NCBI GenBank assembly: GCA_004010275.1
Contig: RBWT01000014.1
Location: 1-64,000, forward strand
DNA from: Streptomyces huasconensis
GTDB lineage: Bacteria; Actinomycetota; Actinomycetes; Streptomycetales; Streptomycetaceae
DNA length: 64,000 nt
Reading direction: 5' to 3'
In this document: piece by piece, positions 47,832 through 55,390 of the stretch
Numbering within the stretch: the first letter of the stretch is position 1
Layout: each line of letters opens with the position of its first letter
Notes under the pieces: model-generated
What the model saw: the letters and a program-made list of their open reading frames with translations, nothing else
Database searches by the model: none
Told to the model about the DNA's origin: nothing
Position numbers and translations under genes: made by a program

Positions 47832-49307
47832 TCAGCTGACTGGTGCGTCGGGGTGGCCATCGAGCCAGGACAGGCCGGCAGGATCGAGGTGGTGGCGAGC
47901 GCGGGTCACGGCGACGTAGGCGAGGCGGGCCTCGTCGGCATCGATGGGGCCGGGCACGGGACGGCCGTCTGCAGCGACTTCGCCGGTGTCGGCGGGTGGG
48001 GCGAAGTCAGGGGCGATGCGTACGTGATGCCATTCGCGGCCTTTGGCTTTGTGGGCGGTGGAGACGGTGATCTGGGCGTGGGTTTCGGGGACAAGGCGGT
48101 CCACGGAGCGGAGGATGGCGTCGGGTCCGTGGTCGTCGACGAGGTTGACGAAGGGTTGGAGGTCGGCACCGGCGGGGTCGAGCTCGGCATAGTCGCGCAA
48201 GTCGTTCCAGGTGGTGAACAGCACGAGTTCGGGATGGTGGGTGCGGCGGCCCTGGATGAGGTCACGGGCGGCCCGGGCGAGGGCGCGCAGCGCATCCGAT
48301 CCGCCGGCAAGGGCAGTGGGGATGCTGGCGCGCTGGAGGGCAAGAATTTCCGTGATGGCGCCGATGTTGGTCCGACACAGCACCGCGCCCACGCGGTCAC
48401 GGTACGCCCCGATCGTGGTGGGGACGTCGGTGTTTCCGGTGAGGCGGATGGGGGCTCCGGTGAGGGCAAGCCAGCGGTTGGCTTCTGCGGCGAGCGCGGG
48501 ACCGAAACGGAAGGAGCGGGTGAGGGTGAGGTGCCGTGCGTCGAAGCCGGTCATCACATCCCGTGCGCCGCGCCAGCCGTAGATAGCCTGGGCGGAGTCG
48601 CCGACCATCACGACCTGGAGATGTTCCCGCTGGGCGTGAACGAGCTGCTCAAGGACGGGGTTGGTGTCCTGGGCCTCGTCCAGCAGCAGGAAGTCGCCGC
48701 TGAGTACCGGGTCGGTCAGGGCCCACATCTTGAGGTAGTGGTCGTGCTCGAAGCGGACCATCCCCGCGCACGGGTCTTGCAGATCGGCCCAGGCTTTGGC
48801 TGCGTACGGCAGCACCAGGTCGGCCAGTTCTTCATGCATTTCATCGTCATCCATGCGGCGCAGACGCGGAACGTGGCGGTGGGTGAGTACATGGTCGGCT
48901 GACTGGCAAAAGCGGGTGACGGTCCGCAGGGCTGTGTTGGACACGGTCGCGGGCATCAGGTCGTGTCCGTTGATGCGGACCGCGGCGGTCAGCCCGAGAT
49001 CCTGGCCGACTTTCCATCCAGGCCTGCGAGGGCTGTTCAGGCGGAGGCGGAAGCGGTACCCGAGGGCGGCGTAGGCCAGGGCATGGGCCGTCTTGCAGAT
49101 CACCGTTGCGGGGAAACGGGCGGAGGCCTCCGTGGCGATGGCCTTGTTGAACGCGAGGTAGCGGCCACGCCGGGCGGGTGCCTGGGTAGCAAGGAAGGCC
49201 AGCGTGGAGGTCTTGCCGGTCCCGGCACCGGCCTGGACGGCGAGGTGGCCGCCGTCCTGGAACGCCTGCTGCACGGCGGCTTGTTCGTCGGTGGGGGTGA
49301 AGGACAT
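47832..49307 (-). CDS. UvrD/Rep-like superfamily 1 helicase, stand-alone
   Basis: 491 residues, intact. Motif Ia/Q: FTPTDEQAAVQQAF; Walker A QAGAGTGKTS at about 25-34; GRYLAFNKAIATEA; motif II LLLDEAQDTNP; motif III VVMVGDSAQAIYGWRGA; motif IV LTRSFRFG; motif V STAHKAKGREW; motif VI YVAVTRARHH. It is shorter than UvrD and resembles the compact UvrD helicases found in defence systems such as Gabija GajB, but no GajA-like nuclease is adjacent. ATG 49307 is used; an upstream in-frame ATG at 49424 would add 39 unconserved residues. Confidence 0.85.
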   Translation of the reverse strand: MSFTPTDEQAAVQQAFQDGGHLAVQAGAGTGKTSTLAFLATQAPARRGRYLAFNKAIATEASARFPATVICKTAHALAYAALGYRFRLRLNSPRRPGWKVGQDLGLTAAVRINGHDLMPATVSNTALRTVTRFCQSADHVLTHRHVPRLRRMDDDEMHEELADLVLPYAAKAWADLQDPCAGMVRFEHDHYLKMWALTDPVLSGDFLLLDEAQDTNPVLEQLVHAQREHLQVVMVGDSAQAIYGWRGARDVMTGFDARHLTLTRSFRFGPALAAEANRWLALTGAPIRLTGNTDVPTTIGAYRDRVGAVLCRTNIGAITEILALQRASIPTALAGGSDALRALARAARDLIQGRRTHHPELVLFTTWNDLRDYAELDPAGADLQPFVNLVDDHGPDAILRSVDRLVPETHAQITVSTAHKAKGREWHHVRIAPDFAPPADTGEVAADGRPVPGPIDADEARLAYVAVTRARHHLDPAGLSWLDGHPDAPVS

Positions 49308-49539
49308 GCGAGAACGTCTCCCAAGGCTGCAATGGCACGCCGGCACAGGGCGGGCGCGCGCAATCAGGTCCTGCACGAGGGGGCAGGTTCGGACGCACAC
49401 GGTGCCAACCGACACGCCCCGCATACCTGCACACGCGGCCAGATGACTTCCTGGCGGTGACGAGACAGCAGCAAATGCTCGAATCCAGGACAGGCGTACG
49501 AAATCCGACCCCCCTTCGGGTGGGGCCGCCGCATGCGGA

Positions 49540-49803
49540 TCAGTGCTTCATTTCGGGCCGTTCGTGGCCGTTGCACAGAGGGTCGAGCAGTTCACCCAGG
49601 GACAGGCCGAAGGCGTGGGCCAGCGCATGCCAGGTGGCGAGCGATCCGGTGGTGCGGCCTTGCTCAATCTCGATGAGGGTGCGGCGCGAGAGGCCACTGC
49701 TGGCGGCGAGCTGGTCGTAGCTCCAGCCGCGTGCGGCACGTAGCCGGGCGAGGGACTGCCGAAGTGCCGTCGGGTCGGGATCCGGCGGCGGGAAGATCGT
49801 CAC
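49540..49803 (-). CDS. small XRE-family HTH regulator
   Basis: 87 residues, intact. LRQSLARLRAARGWSYDQLAASSGLSRRTLIEIEQGRTTGSLATWHALAHAFGLSLGELL is a complete Cro/CI-type HTH. GTG 49803. It diverges from the Cys-rich gene, and the gap carries three copies of one 17-bp motif, presumably its operators. Likely a repressor of the divergent pair. Confidence 0.85.
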   Translation of the reverse strand: MTIFPPPDPDPTALRQSLARLRAARGWSYDQLAASSGLSRRTLIEIEQGRTTGSLATWHALAHAFGLSLGELLDPLCNGHERPEMKH

Positions 49804-49817
49804 CCACCCATCCGACG

Positions 49818-49901
49818 GTGCAGACCCCTGCCCTGACAGTGCAGACCTCTGCCCTATTTTCTCGGTCCAGGGCCGCTCCGCGCAGGGCAGAGGTCTGCAC
49901 T
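49818..49901. promoter_or_regulatory. Triple operator: two direct and one inverted 17-bp copy
   Basis: GTGCAGACC(C/T)CTGCCCT lies at 49818-49834 and 49839-49855, exactly 21 bp (two helical turns) apart. An inverted copy lies at 49884-49901, so AGTGCAGACCTCTGCCCT (49838-49855) and its reverse complement form 18-bp perfect arms around 28 bp. It sits between the XRE and Cys-rich genes. Confidence 0.8.
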
Positions 49902-49962
49902 ACGTTGTCGGCGCCGCGCGCAGCAGGCGGCACCAACCCCACTGACGGCCTGGAGGCAGTCC

Positions 49963-50403
49963 ATGACCACCGCTGCGCCCTCGCGGGCCTGGACCATCAC
50001 CCTCAGCCACCCCGCCGGGCAGGCCGCACTGACGTGCAGCGCCTGCCGAGCCCCGGTGCGCTTGGCGGGCAGCGCCGTGGCCCAGGAGGTCCGGCGCCAC
50101 CTCGTGCACCACGTCCTGGAGACCTGTCTGCCGCCCCACCTGCGCACCTGCCAGTGCCGCGAGCACGCCTGCGTCTGGCATAGGCGGCAGGCCCGCTGCG
50201 CCGGTCCTCTTCGGCTGGTGCTGATCCGGGCTGATCACGGCCGCAGGTGGCATCTCGCCGACGCCTGCGCCACGTGCGCGGCAGCTACACCCGAGGCCGC
50301 AACCGTCACCGAACCCCCCGAGCGTCCAGCACCCGCCCCGCGCTTTCCGCCCACTCCGGCGTCGGCTCCCGAAGCGCCTGGCGAGTGGGTCGAGTCCTGG
50401 TGA
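49963..50403 (+). CDS. Cys/His-rich putative zinc-binding protein
   Basis: 146 residues, intact, not a family I recognise. Cys pairs CSAC, CQC, CVWH and CATC plus His residues (HLVHHVLETCLPPHLRTCQCREHACVWHRRQARC) suggest one or two zinc sites. The C-terminus is Pro-rich and acidic, probably unfolded. It faces the XRE regulator across the triple operator. Confidence 0.6.
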   Translation: MTTAAPSRAWTITLSHPAGQAALTCSACRAPVRLAGSAVAQEVRRHLVHHVLETCLPPHLRTCQCREHACVWHRRQARCAGPLRLVLIRADHGRRWHLADACATCAAATPEAATVTEPPERPAPAPRFPPTPASAPEAPGEWVESW

Positions 50404-50700
50404 GCGTCTTGCAGACCGGGGCACGAGCGGCGCGTGGGCACGACGACTCGAAAGGGTGCCTCAGGCGTACTCGGGGCGACTGTCCGGCGACCGGTGGCGC
50501 CGCGCTGGGCCGCCTGCGGCCAGGACCTCGAGCCCCCCAGGGGTTCGTCGACCCGCTGGTTCCCTAGGTGTCTCTATGCCTCTACCACAGACTGCGGCAT
50601 CGATCACGCAGTCACATAAGCGGAGTTGCCGAGTCATCGGTGCACTCACCATGCTCGGGGGGGTTTTCTGCCGCTCCTTGATCGATTACAAGGGTTGAAT
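50404..50700. other. 297-bp gap before the transposition operon
   Basis: No gene seen. It should carry the promoter of the tns operon; AAGGG directly before GTG 50701 serves as ribosome site. No clear operator stands out. Confidence 0.5.
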
Positions 50701-51579
50701 GTGTCATCTCAGACCCTGCTGCGCCCCGCGCCGCCGAGGCCCGTGTGCGACACCCGACCGTGGTCGGACGTCTCGGTACTGACTGACCTCGCCCGCACAC
50801 ACGCCATCGCGGGCGGGGCCCTCGCCGCGTTGGTCAAACCGCCCGACTGGACGTCTCGTTGGACAACGGCCTGGCGGTTCGGGCGCGAGTCGGTCCGCAT
50901 CCCAGTTCGGGCCCTCAACGAGGTCGACATGCTGGCCAGTATTCCGGTGCGCCGCTTCACCTGGCGTACCGATCAATGGCACCGGCCCGGTCTCGAATAC
51001 CTCGTCAGCACCAACCGCCACCACGGGTTCGAGAGTTTCGAAGAGGAACTCCTCCTGCTGTGTGCCGACTTCTCCGGAGTGCTGCTGGAGGCCTTGGCCC
51101 AGCCGTTTCGCCTCACGTTCGACACAACGGGCGGACGGGTAAACCACACGCCGGACTTCCTGTTGCTCCTTCGGGGCGCACCGCTGCTGATCGATGTCCG
51201 CCCCGCGCACCGGATCGAGGTCGAGGACGAGATCAAATTCGCGGCCAGTGCCGAGGCCGCGCTGGCCGCGGGCTGGAACTATGCCGTCGTCACGGGCTGG
51301 CGCGAACATGCAGTGAGCCTGGTCGACTCCTTCTCGGCCGGCCGCAGGGCTTTGGCCGATCCGCTGGGGTTGCAGGCGCAGTTGCTGTCGGCGGCGGCCC
51401 TTGGCCCGCTGCCCTTCGGTGACCTGGTGGAGCTGTGCACTCTGCCCGCCTTGGGGCGGGCGCACGCCATCCACCTGCTGTGGCACCGCCGTCTGGGGCT
51501 GGAGATGGCAGGACCGCTCAGGGACGCCAGCACCGTACGGCTCGCGCCAGCCAAGGTTCCCGTAAGGGGCCGCTTGTGA
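50701..51579 (+). CDS. tnsA: TnsA-like transposon endonuclease subunit
   Basis: 292 residues, intact. The type II restriction-enzyme-like core is FESFEEELLLLCADFSGVLLEALAQPFRLTFDT (Glu), NHTPDFLLLLRGAPLLIDVRPAHRIE (Asp of TPDF and the following DVR). Tn7 TnsA has Lys where Arg stands here, as I recall is usual in the actinobacterial 'TnsA-like heteromeric endonuclease' group. A C-terminal DNA-binding-type helical segment follows (LPFGDLVELCTLPALGRAHAIHLLWHRRLGL). TnsA cuts the 5' strands so that the element moves by cut-and-paste. GTG 50701 follows AAGGG; the stop overlaps the TnsB start (GTGA). Confidence 0.82.
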   Translation: MSSQTLLRPAPPRPVCDTRPWSDVSVLTDLARTHAIAGGALAALVKPPDWTSRWTTAWRFGRESVRIPVRALNEVDMLASIPVRRFTWRTDQWHRPGLEYLVSTNRHHGFESFEEELLLLCADFSGVLLEALAQPFRLTFDTTGGRVNHTPDFLLLLRGAPLLIDVRPAHRIEVEDEIKFAASAEAALAAGWNYAVVTGWREHAVSLVDSFSAGRRALADPLGLQAQLLSAAALGPLPFGDLVELCTLPALGRAHAIHLLWHRRLGLEMAGPLRDASTVRLAPAKVPVRGRL

Positions 51580-53882
51580 GCGGGCCGTGCACAACTTGGG
51601 ACCTGGGTGTGGGGCAGGAGATCATCGTCAACGGTGCCGCCTGGCAGGTGAACAAGTTCCAACCCGAGGCGGGGAAAGTCGTCCTGGTTCAGGGAGACAG
51701 CACGCCGTGGCAGACGACGGTGCGCGAGCTGATGTACCACCCGGCTGTGCGCCCCTCCACCCGAACCCGCAAGGACCTTCCGGCCGCCTCGCGTGGCCGC
51801 CAGCCCAAGGACATGCGCGATCTACGCGCGGACAAGCGGGCGTTGGTCATGCTGCGCGTGGAGCACCTGCGGGAGGTCGAGTGCGGGTTTCGCAGCGGGG
51901 ATCCCCTCAAGGCGCTCCCCGGAGAGCCGAAACCCGCCTACGACCCGGACACCACCACGCTCACCCAGCGCCGCCATGCCAAGGAACGTGAGTTGCGGCA
52001 GGCCACCGTCGCCCACCCGTACCGGGCCAGCGAACAGAAACTGGACAAGGTCAGCTACCGCACCCTGGTCCGCTGGGACAAAGGACTGCGCTGCTTCGGG
52101 CCGGTGGGGTGCGCCGATGACCGGTGGCTGCGGGAGGCGACCGGGCACCGGATCACGCCTCAGGTGCGCGAGGCGATCCTCGCCGTGCGCCACGAGACAC
52201 TGCATCGCTCCAAGCTGTCCGCAAAGGACCGCGAGCGGCTGATCCACCAGTACGTGCGCGAGGAGTTCGGGAAGGACGAGGAGAAGAAGATCCCGAGCTA
52301 CGAGACGCTGCGGGTGCTATGGCGGGAGTGGTTTGGCCGCTCCGGAGGCCGTCAGCGCTACGTAGTCTCGGCGGCCCGTGCACAGGCGGTGGCGACCGGC
52401 CGGCATGTAGTCGTCAGCCGCCCCGGGCAGGTGGTGGCCCTGGACACCACCATCCTGCCAGTCAAGGTCCGCGAGAACATCTTCGGCGACCCCGTCTCGG
52501 TACACCTGTCGCTCGCGCTGGACGTGTACACGCACTCCATCGTCGCGTTCCGCCTCACCCTCGTCTCGGACACGTCGGTGGATATCGCCATGATCCTGCG
52601 CGATGTCATGATGCCGCTGCCGATGCGCCCCGATTGGGGCGAGGACATGGAATGGGCCTATCCCGGGGTACCCAGCACCGTCGTAACCGAGTTCGCCGGC
52701 AAGAAGGCCGCCAGCCTGCCGTTCTTCGCTCCGGAAACGGTCACCACGGACCACGGCTCCGTGTACAAGAACCATCACCTGGTCGAGGTGCAGCGGGTGA
52801 TCGGCGCGAACATCCGCCCCAGTCGGGTGCTGCGGCCCACCGACAAACAGGCTGTGGAACGAGCCTTCGGCGCGATCCAGTCGCTGCTCTTTGGCCTCCT
52901 GCCCGGCTACCAGGGTATCGACACCGCGGACCGGGGTCGTGATCCGGAAGCGGATGCCTGCCTGACGGTGAGCGAGATGGAACACTTCATCGCCACCTGG
53001 ATCGTGCGGATCTGGCAGAACCGCCAGTTCGGGTCCCACGCGCCGAGCTGGGACCCATTGGGGGATCACAGCCCAAACTCGCTGTTCGCCGCTTCCATGG
53101 CGCAGGGCGGCTTCGCCCTGCAGATCCCCTCAGTCGAGCTGTACTACGAACTACTGCCACAGCACCGGGTGATGATTCACGCCCGGCGCGGGGTCAAGAT
53201 CAAAAACCTGTGGTACGACGGGCCGGCTCTCGACGAGTGGCGATTGCGCCAGTCGAGCCGCGGCGGTGTGGCCAGGAACAAGTACGTCATCCACAGAGAT
53301 CCGCGGGAGCCACGCTTCGTGTACTTCCGCGACCCGATGACACATGAATGGCACCAGTTGCGGTGGGTGGGCTTGCCGGAGAATGGCCGGATGCCCGCTT
53401 TCAGCGACGCGCGTGTGCGGCAGGTCTTGCGTGATCTGAGGGCGCAGGGCCTCGCCCCGAAGTCGGACAAGGATCTGTTGCCGCTCCTGTTGGACCTGAT
53501 CGGGTCCAAGGTCCCCGTGGAGCAGTGGCCGACCAGGCTGAGCAAAGCCCAGCGCACCGACATCGCTCGGGAAGAGGCGCAGGCTGCCGCGGCCGCCGCC
53601 GACCGGCCCGACATCCCCCCGCCCAGTTCTGCCGACGCCATCCCGCCGCCCCGGAAGGACGGGTCAACCCCTGTGGTCGACAACGTCATCGAGCTGCCCT
53701 GGCGCGAGCGCGTCGAACAGGGCCAGACGGCTATCGACGAGGAACGCCGACGCAGGCGCGAGGCCGCACCGCACCAGCCCACGCCCTCTTCCACGCTCAG
53801 CCAGTCCCTGCGCGGCAAGCGCCTCGCAGATTTGCTCGACGAGGACACCTTCGTCCCCGCTGACCCCGACGAGCAGACCTGA
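51576..53882 (+). CDS. tnsB: TnsB/TniA-like DDE transposase
   Basis: 768 residues, intact. Helical DNA-binding N-terminus (REAILAVRHETLHRSKLSAKDRERLIHQYVREEF), then an RNase H-fold catalytic core: VVALDTTILPV (first Asp), ETVTTDHGSVYKNHHL (second Asp) and TDKQAVERAFGAIQSLLF (Glu). A beta-barrel-like domain follows (YELLPQHRVMIHARRGVKIKNLWYDGPALDEW). The C-terminal tail, Pro- and Arg-rich with LADLLDEDTFVP, probably contacts TnsC. GTG 51576 overlaps tnsA. It cuts and joins 3' ends at the TG/CA termini; 5-bp duplication agrees with this class. Confidence 0.88.
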   Translation: MSGPCTTWDLGVGQEIIVNGAAWQVNKFQPEAGKVVLVQGDSTPWQTTVRELMYHPAVRPSTRTRKDLPAASRGRQPKDMRDLRADKRALVMLRVEHLREVECGFRSGDPLKALPGEPKPAYDPDTTTLTQRRHAKERELRQATVAHPYRASEQKLDKVSYRTLVRWDKGLRCFGPVGCADDRWLREATGHRITPQVREAILAVRHETLHRSKLSAKDRERLIHQYVREEFGKDEEKKIPSYETLRVLWREWFGRSGGRQRYVVSAARAQAVATGRHVVVSRPGQVVALDTTILPVKVRENIFGDPVSVHLSLALDVYTHSIVAFRLTLVSDTSVDIAMILRDVMMPLPMRPDWGEDMEWAYPGVPSTVVTEFAGKKAASLPFFAPETVTTDHGSVYKNHHLVEVQRVIGANIRPSRVLRPTDKQAVERAFGAIQSLLFGLLPGYQGIDTADRGRDPEADACLTVSEMEHFIATWIVRIWQNRQFGSHAPSWDPLGDHSPNSLFAASMAQGGFALQIPSVELYYELLPQHRVMIHARRGVKIKNLWYDGPALDEWRLRQSSRGGVARNKYVIHRDPREPRFVYFRDPMTHEWHQLRWVGLPENGRMPAFSDARVRQVLRDLRAQGLAPKSDKDLLPLLLDLIGSKVPVEQWPTRLSKAQRTDIAREEAQAAAAAADRPDIPPPSSADAIPPPRKDGSTPVVDNVIELPWRERVEQGQTAIDEERRRRREAAPHQPTPSSTLSQSLRGKRLADLLDEDTFVPADPDEQT

Positions 53883-53924
53883 CGGTGCAAGGCTCTGCAT
53901 CCGCCCCTCCCGTACCACCTCTCC

Positions 53925-54137
53925 ATGCTGCGGCCAGCCGTCCGCCGTTCCCGCGTGGCATTGCTGCCGCGTCTTCTCTACGGCGTCCTGCGGGGAACCG
54001 AGATCGTCTCCAACACGCTGACGGACTTCGAGGCCGCAACCGCCTGGTGGAAGTCAAGGCGCCCCACCGCCCGCAGGCCCTGCCCGCGACTGGTGTCCCC
54101 ACTCGTCCCCCTACTCAGAGTTGAAGTGAAGTCGTGA
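53925..54137 (+). CDS. possible 70-codon ORF between tnsB and tnsC
   Basis: MLRPAVRRSRVALLPRLLYGVLRGTEIVSNTLTDFEAATAWWKSRRPTARRPCPRLVSPLVPLLRVEVKS, very basic. Its stop overlaps the tnsC GTG as GTGA, the same coupling used by the other tns genes, which favours translation. No Shine-Dalgarno sequence is evident and no family is recognised. Confidence 0.4.
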   Translation: MLRPAVRRSRVALLPRLLYGVLRGTEIVSNTLTDFEAATAWWKSRRPTARRPCPRLVSPLVPLLRVEVKS

Positions 54138-55390
54138 CAGACCCCACCCCCTCCCGCGCCCCACTTCCCGCCTTTCTGCCCGGCCCGCCCATCGACCGCA
54201 CCCGCTTGACGGAATGGCAGCGGTGGGTGCGCACGCGGGAAGCATTCGTGCCCGCCCCTGTTATGGACCGCAGCCAGTACCTGCGGTTGTCCCCGCGTCG
54301 CCGCCATCTGCACGACCTACACCGGCTCGCCACACATAGCAGCCTGCCGGTGCTCAGTACTCCCATGAGCGATGCGGTGGCATGGCTGGTGAAAGCCCGG
54401 ATCGAGGACGGCGCCTACAGTCACAAGGCTGGCATCCGGACCGGCGTGATGGTCAGCGGCGGCGGCGCGCAGGGCAAGACGGAGACGGTGTGCGCCGCGC
54501 TGGCAGCCTTCGAGGCCGACTGGCTGGAAGTCAACGAGTTCATGAACCCACAGGCCATGGCTGGGACCCGGGACCTGGTCGCCCCGGTGGCCTATGTGCG
54601 GTGTCCGGTGAAGGCCACGCCGGTGTCCACCTGCCAGCGCATCCTCGACTTCTACGGCGAGGACTACAAGAACATGCGGCAGGAGGATTTGATCCGGACG
54701 GTCAATGCGGCGATCGCTGCGCACGTCACCAAAGCCCTGGTGATCGATGACATCACCCGGCTCAAGCTGCACCGGGAAAGCGACCAGGACGTCCTCGACC
54801 TCCTCCTGGAAGTCATGAGTATGTCCGTCACCCTCATTCTGGTCGGTGTCGGCATCCCGCTCTCCGGCCTCTTGCGCCGAGGGCGTTTCGATCCGGTCAC
54901 CAAGCAATGGACTATCCCGCCGGTCAAGGACCGAGGCCGCAGCCCCAATCCGCAGGCGGCCACGCAGCACGAACGACGCTTCGAGATGATCGAGCTCAAC
55001 CCATTCAGCTACAACTCGAACGCGGAAATTCACGCCTGGGAAAATCATCTGGTGCGCTTGGAGCAGCACCTGCGCCTCCTCGACGACACCGAAGGGACGC
55101 TCAGCGGCGGTTCCATGCCGGAGTACCTGTTCTCCCGCACCAACGGAGTGGTCGGTCTGCTCGAGAAGCTCATCCAGCGGGGCTGCCGGCTGGCGATCGA
55201 GGAAGGGGCCGAGCGCCTGACCTCGGCTCTGCTCGACCGGTGCCAGGTCAGTCCAACCGATCTGCCGGACTTGGACGCGGAATCCGGAGAGCAGCCCGTC
55301 ATTCCGCCGGTGAAGACGACTGGCAAAAAGAGGAAGCCCCGAAACGGCACCTTTGACGACTCCGGCCCGGCCGCGCAGTCCGCCGGATGA
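54134..55390 (+). CDS. tnsC: TnsC/TniB-like AAA+ ATPase
   Basis: 418 residues, intact. Walker A VSGGGAQGKTETVCAAL at about 110-122, Walker B TKALVIDDITRL, sensor 1 region VTLILVGVGIPLSGLL, and FEMIELNPFSYNS with sensor 2-type helices after. TnsC-like ATPases link target selection by TniQ/TnsD to the transposase and block insertion near existing copies. GTG 54134 overlaps the small upstream ORF; the stop overlaps tniQ1 (ATGA). Confidence 0.87.
   Translation: MTDPTPSRAPLPAFLPGPPIDRTRLTEWQRWVRTREAFVPAPVMDRSQYLRLSPRRRHLHDLHRLATHSSLPVLSTPMSDAVAWLVKARIEDGAYSHKAGIRTGVMVSGGGAQGKTETVCAALAAFEADWLEVNEFMNPQAMAGTRDLVAPVAYVRCPVKATPVSTCQRILDFYGEDYKNMRQEDLIRTVNAAIAAHVTKALVIDDITRLKLHRESDQDVLDLLLEVMSMSVTLILVGVGIPLSGLLRRGRFDPVTKQWTIPPVKDRGRSPNPQAATQHERRFEMIELNPFSYNSNAEIHAWENHLVRLEQHLRLLDDTEGTLSGGSMPEYLFSRTNGVVGLLEKLIQRGCRLAIEEGAERLTSALLDRCQVSPTDLPDLDAESGEQPVIPPVKTTGKKRKPRNGTFDDSGPAAQSAG

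Noticed and set aside
47739-48902. 387-codon plus ORF opposite the UvrD helicase
   Set aside because: Gly/Val-rich shadow frame; all helicase motifs are on the minus strand.
47832-49307. Gabija system (GajB)
   Set aside because: The helicase fits in size, but no OLD-family GajA nuclease is next to it.
53885-54124. Second overlapping small ORF between tnsB and tnsC
   Set aside because: The 53925 frame is preferred because its stop couples to tnsC; this one has no coupling or ribosome site.
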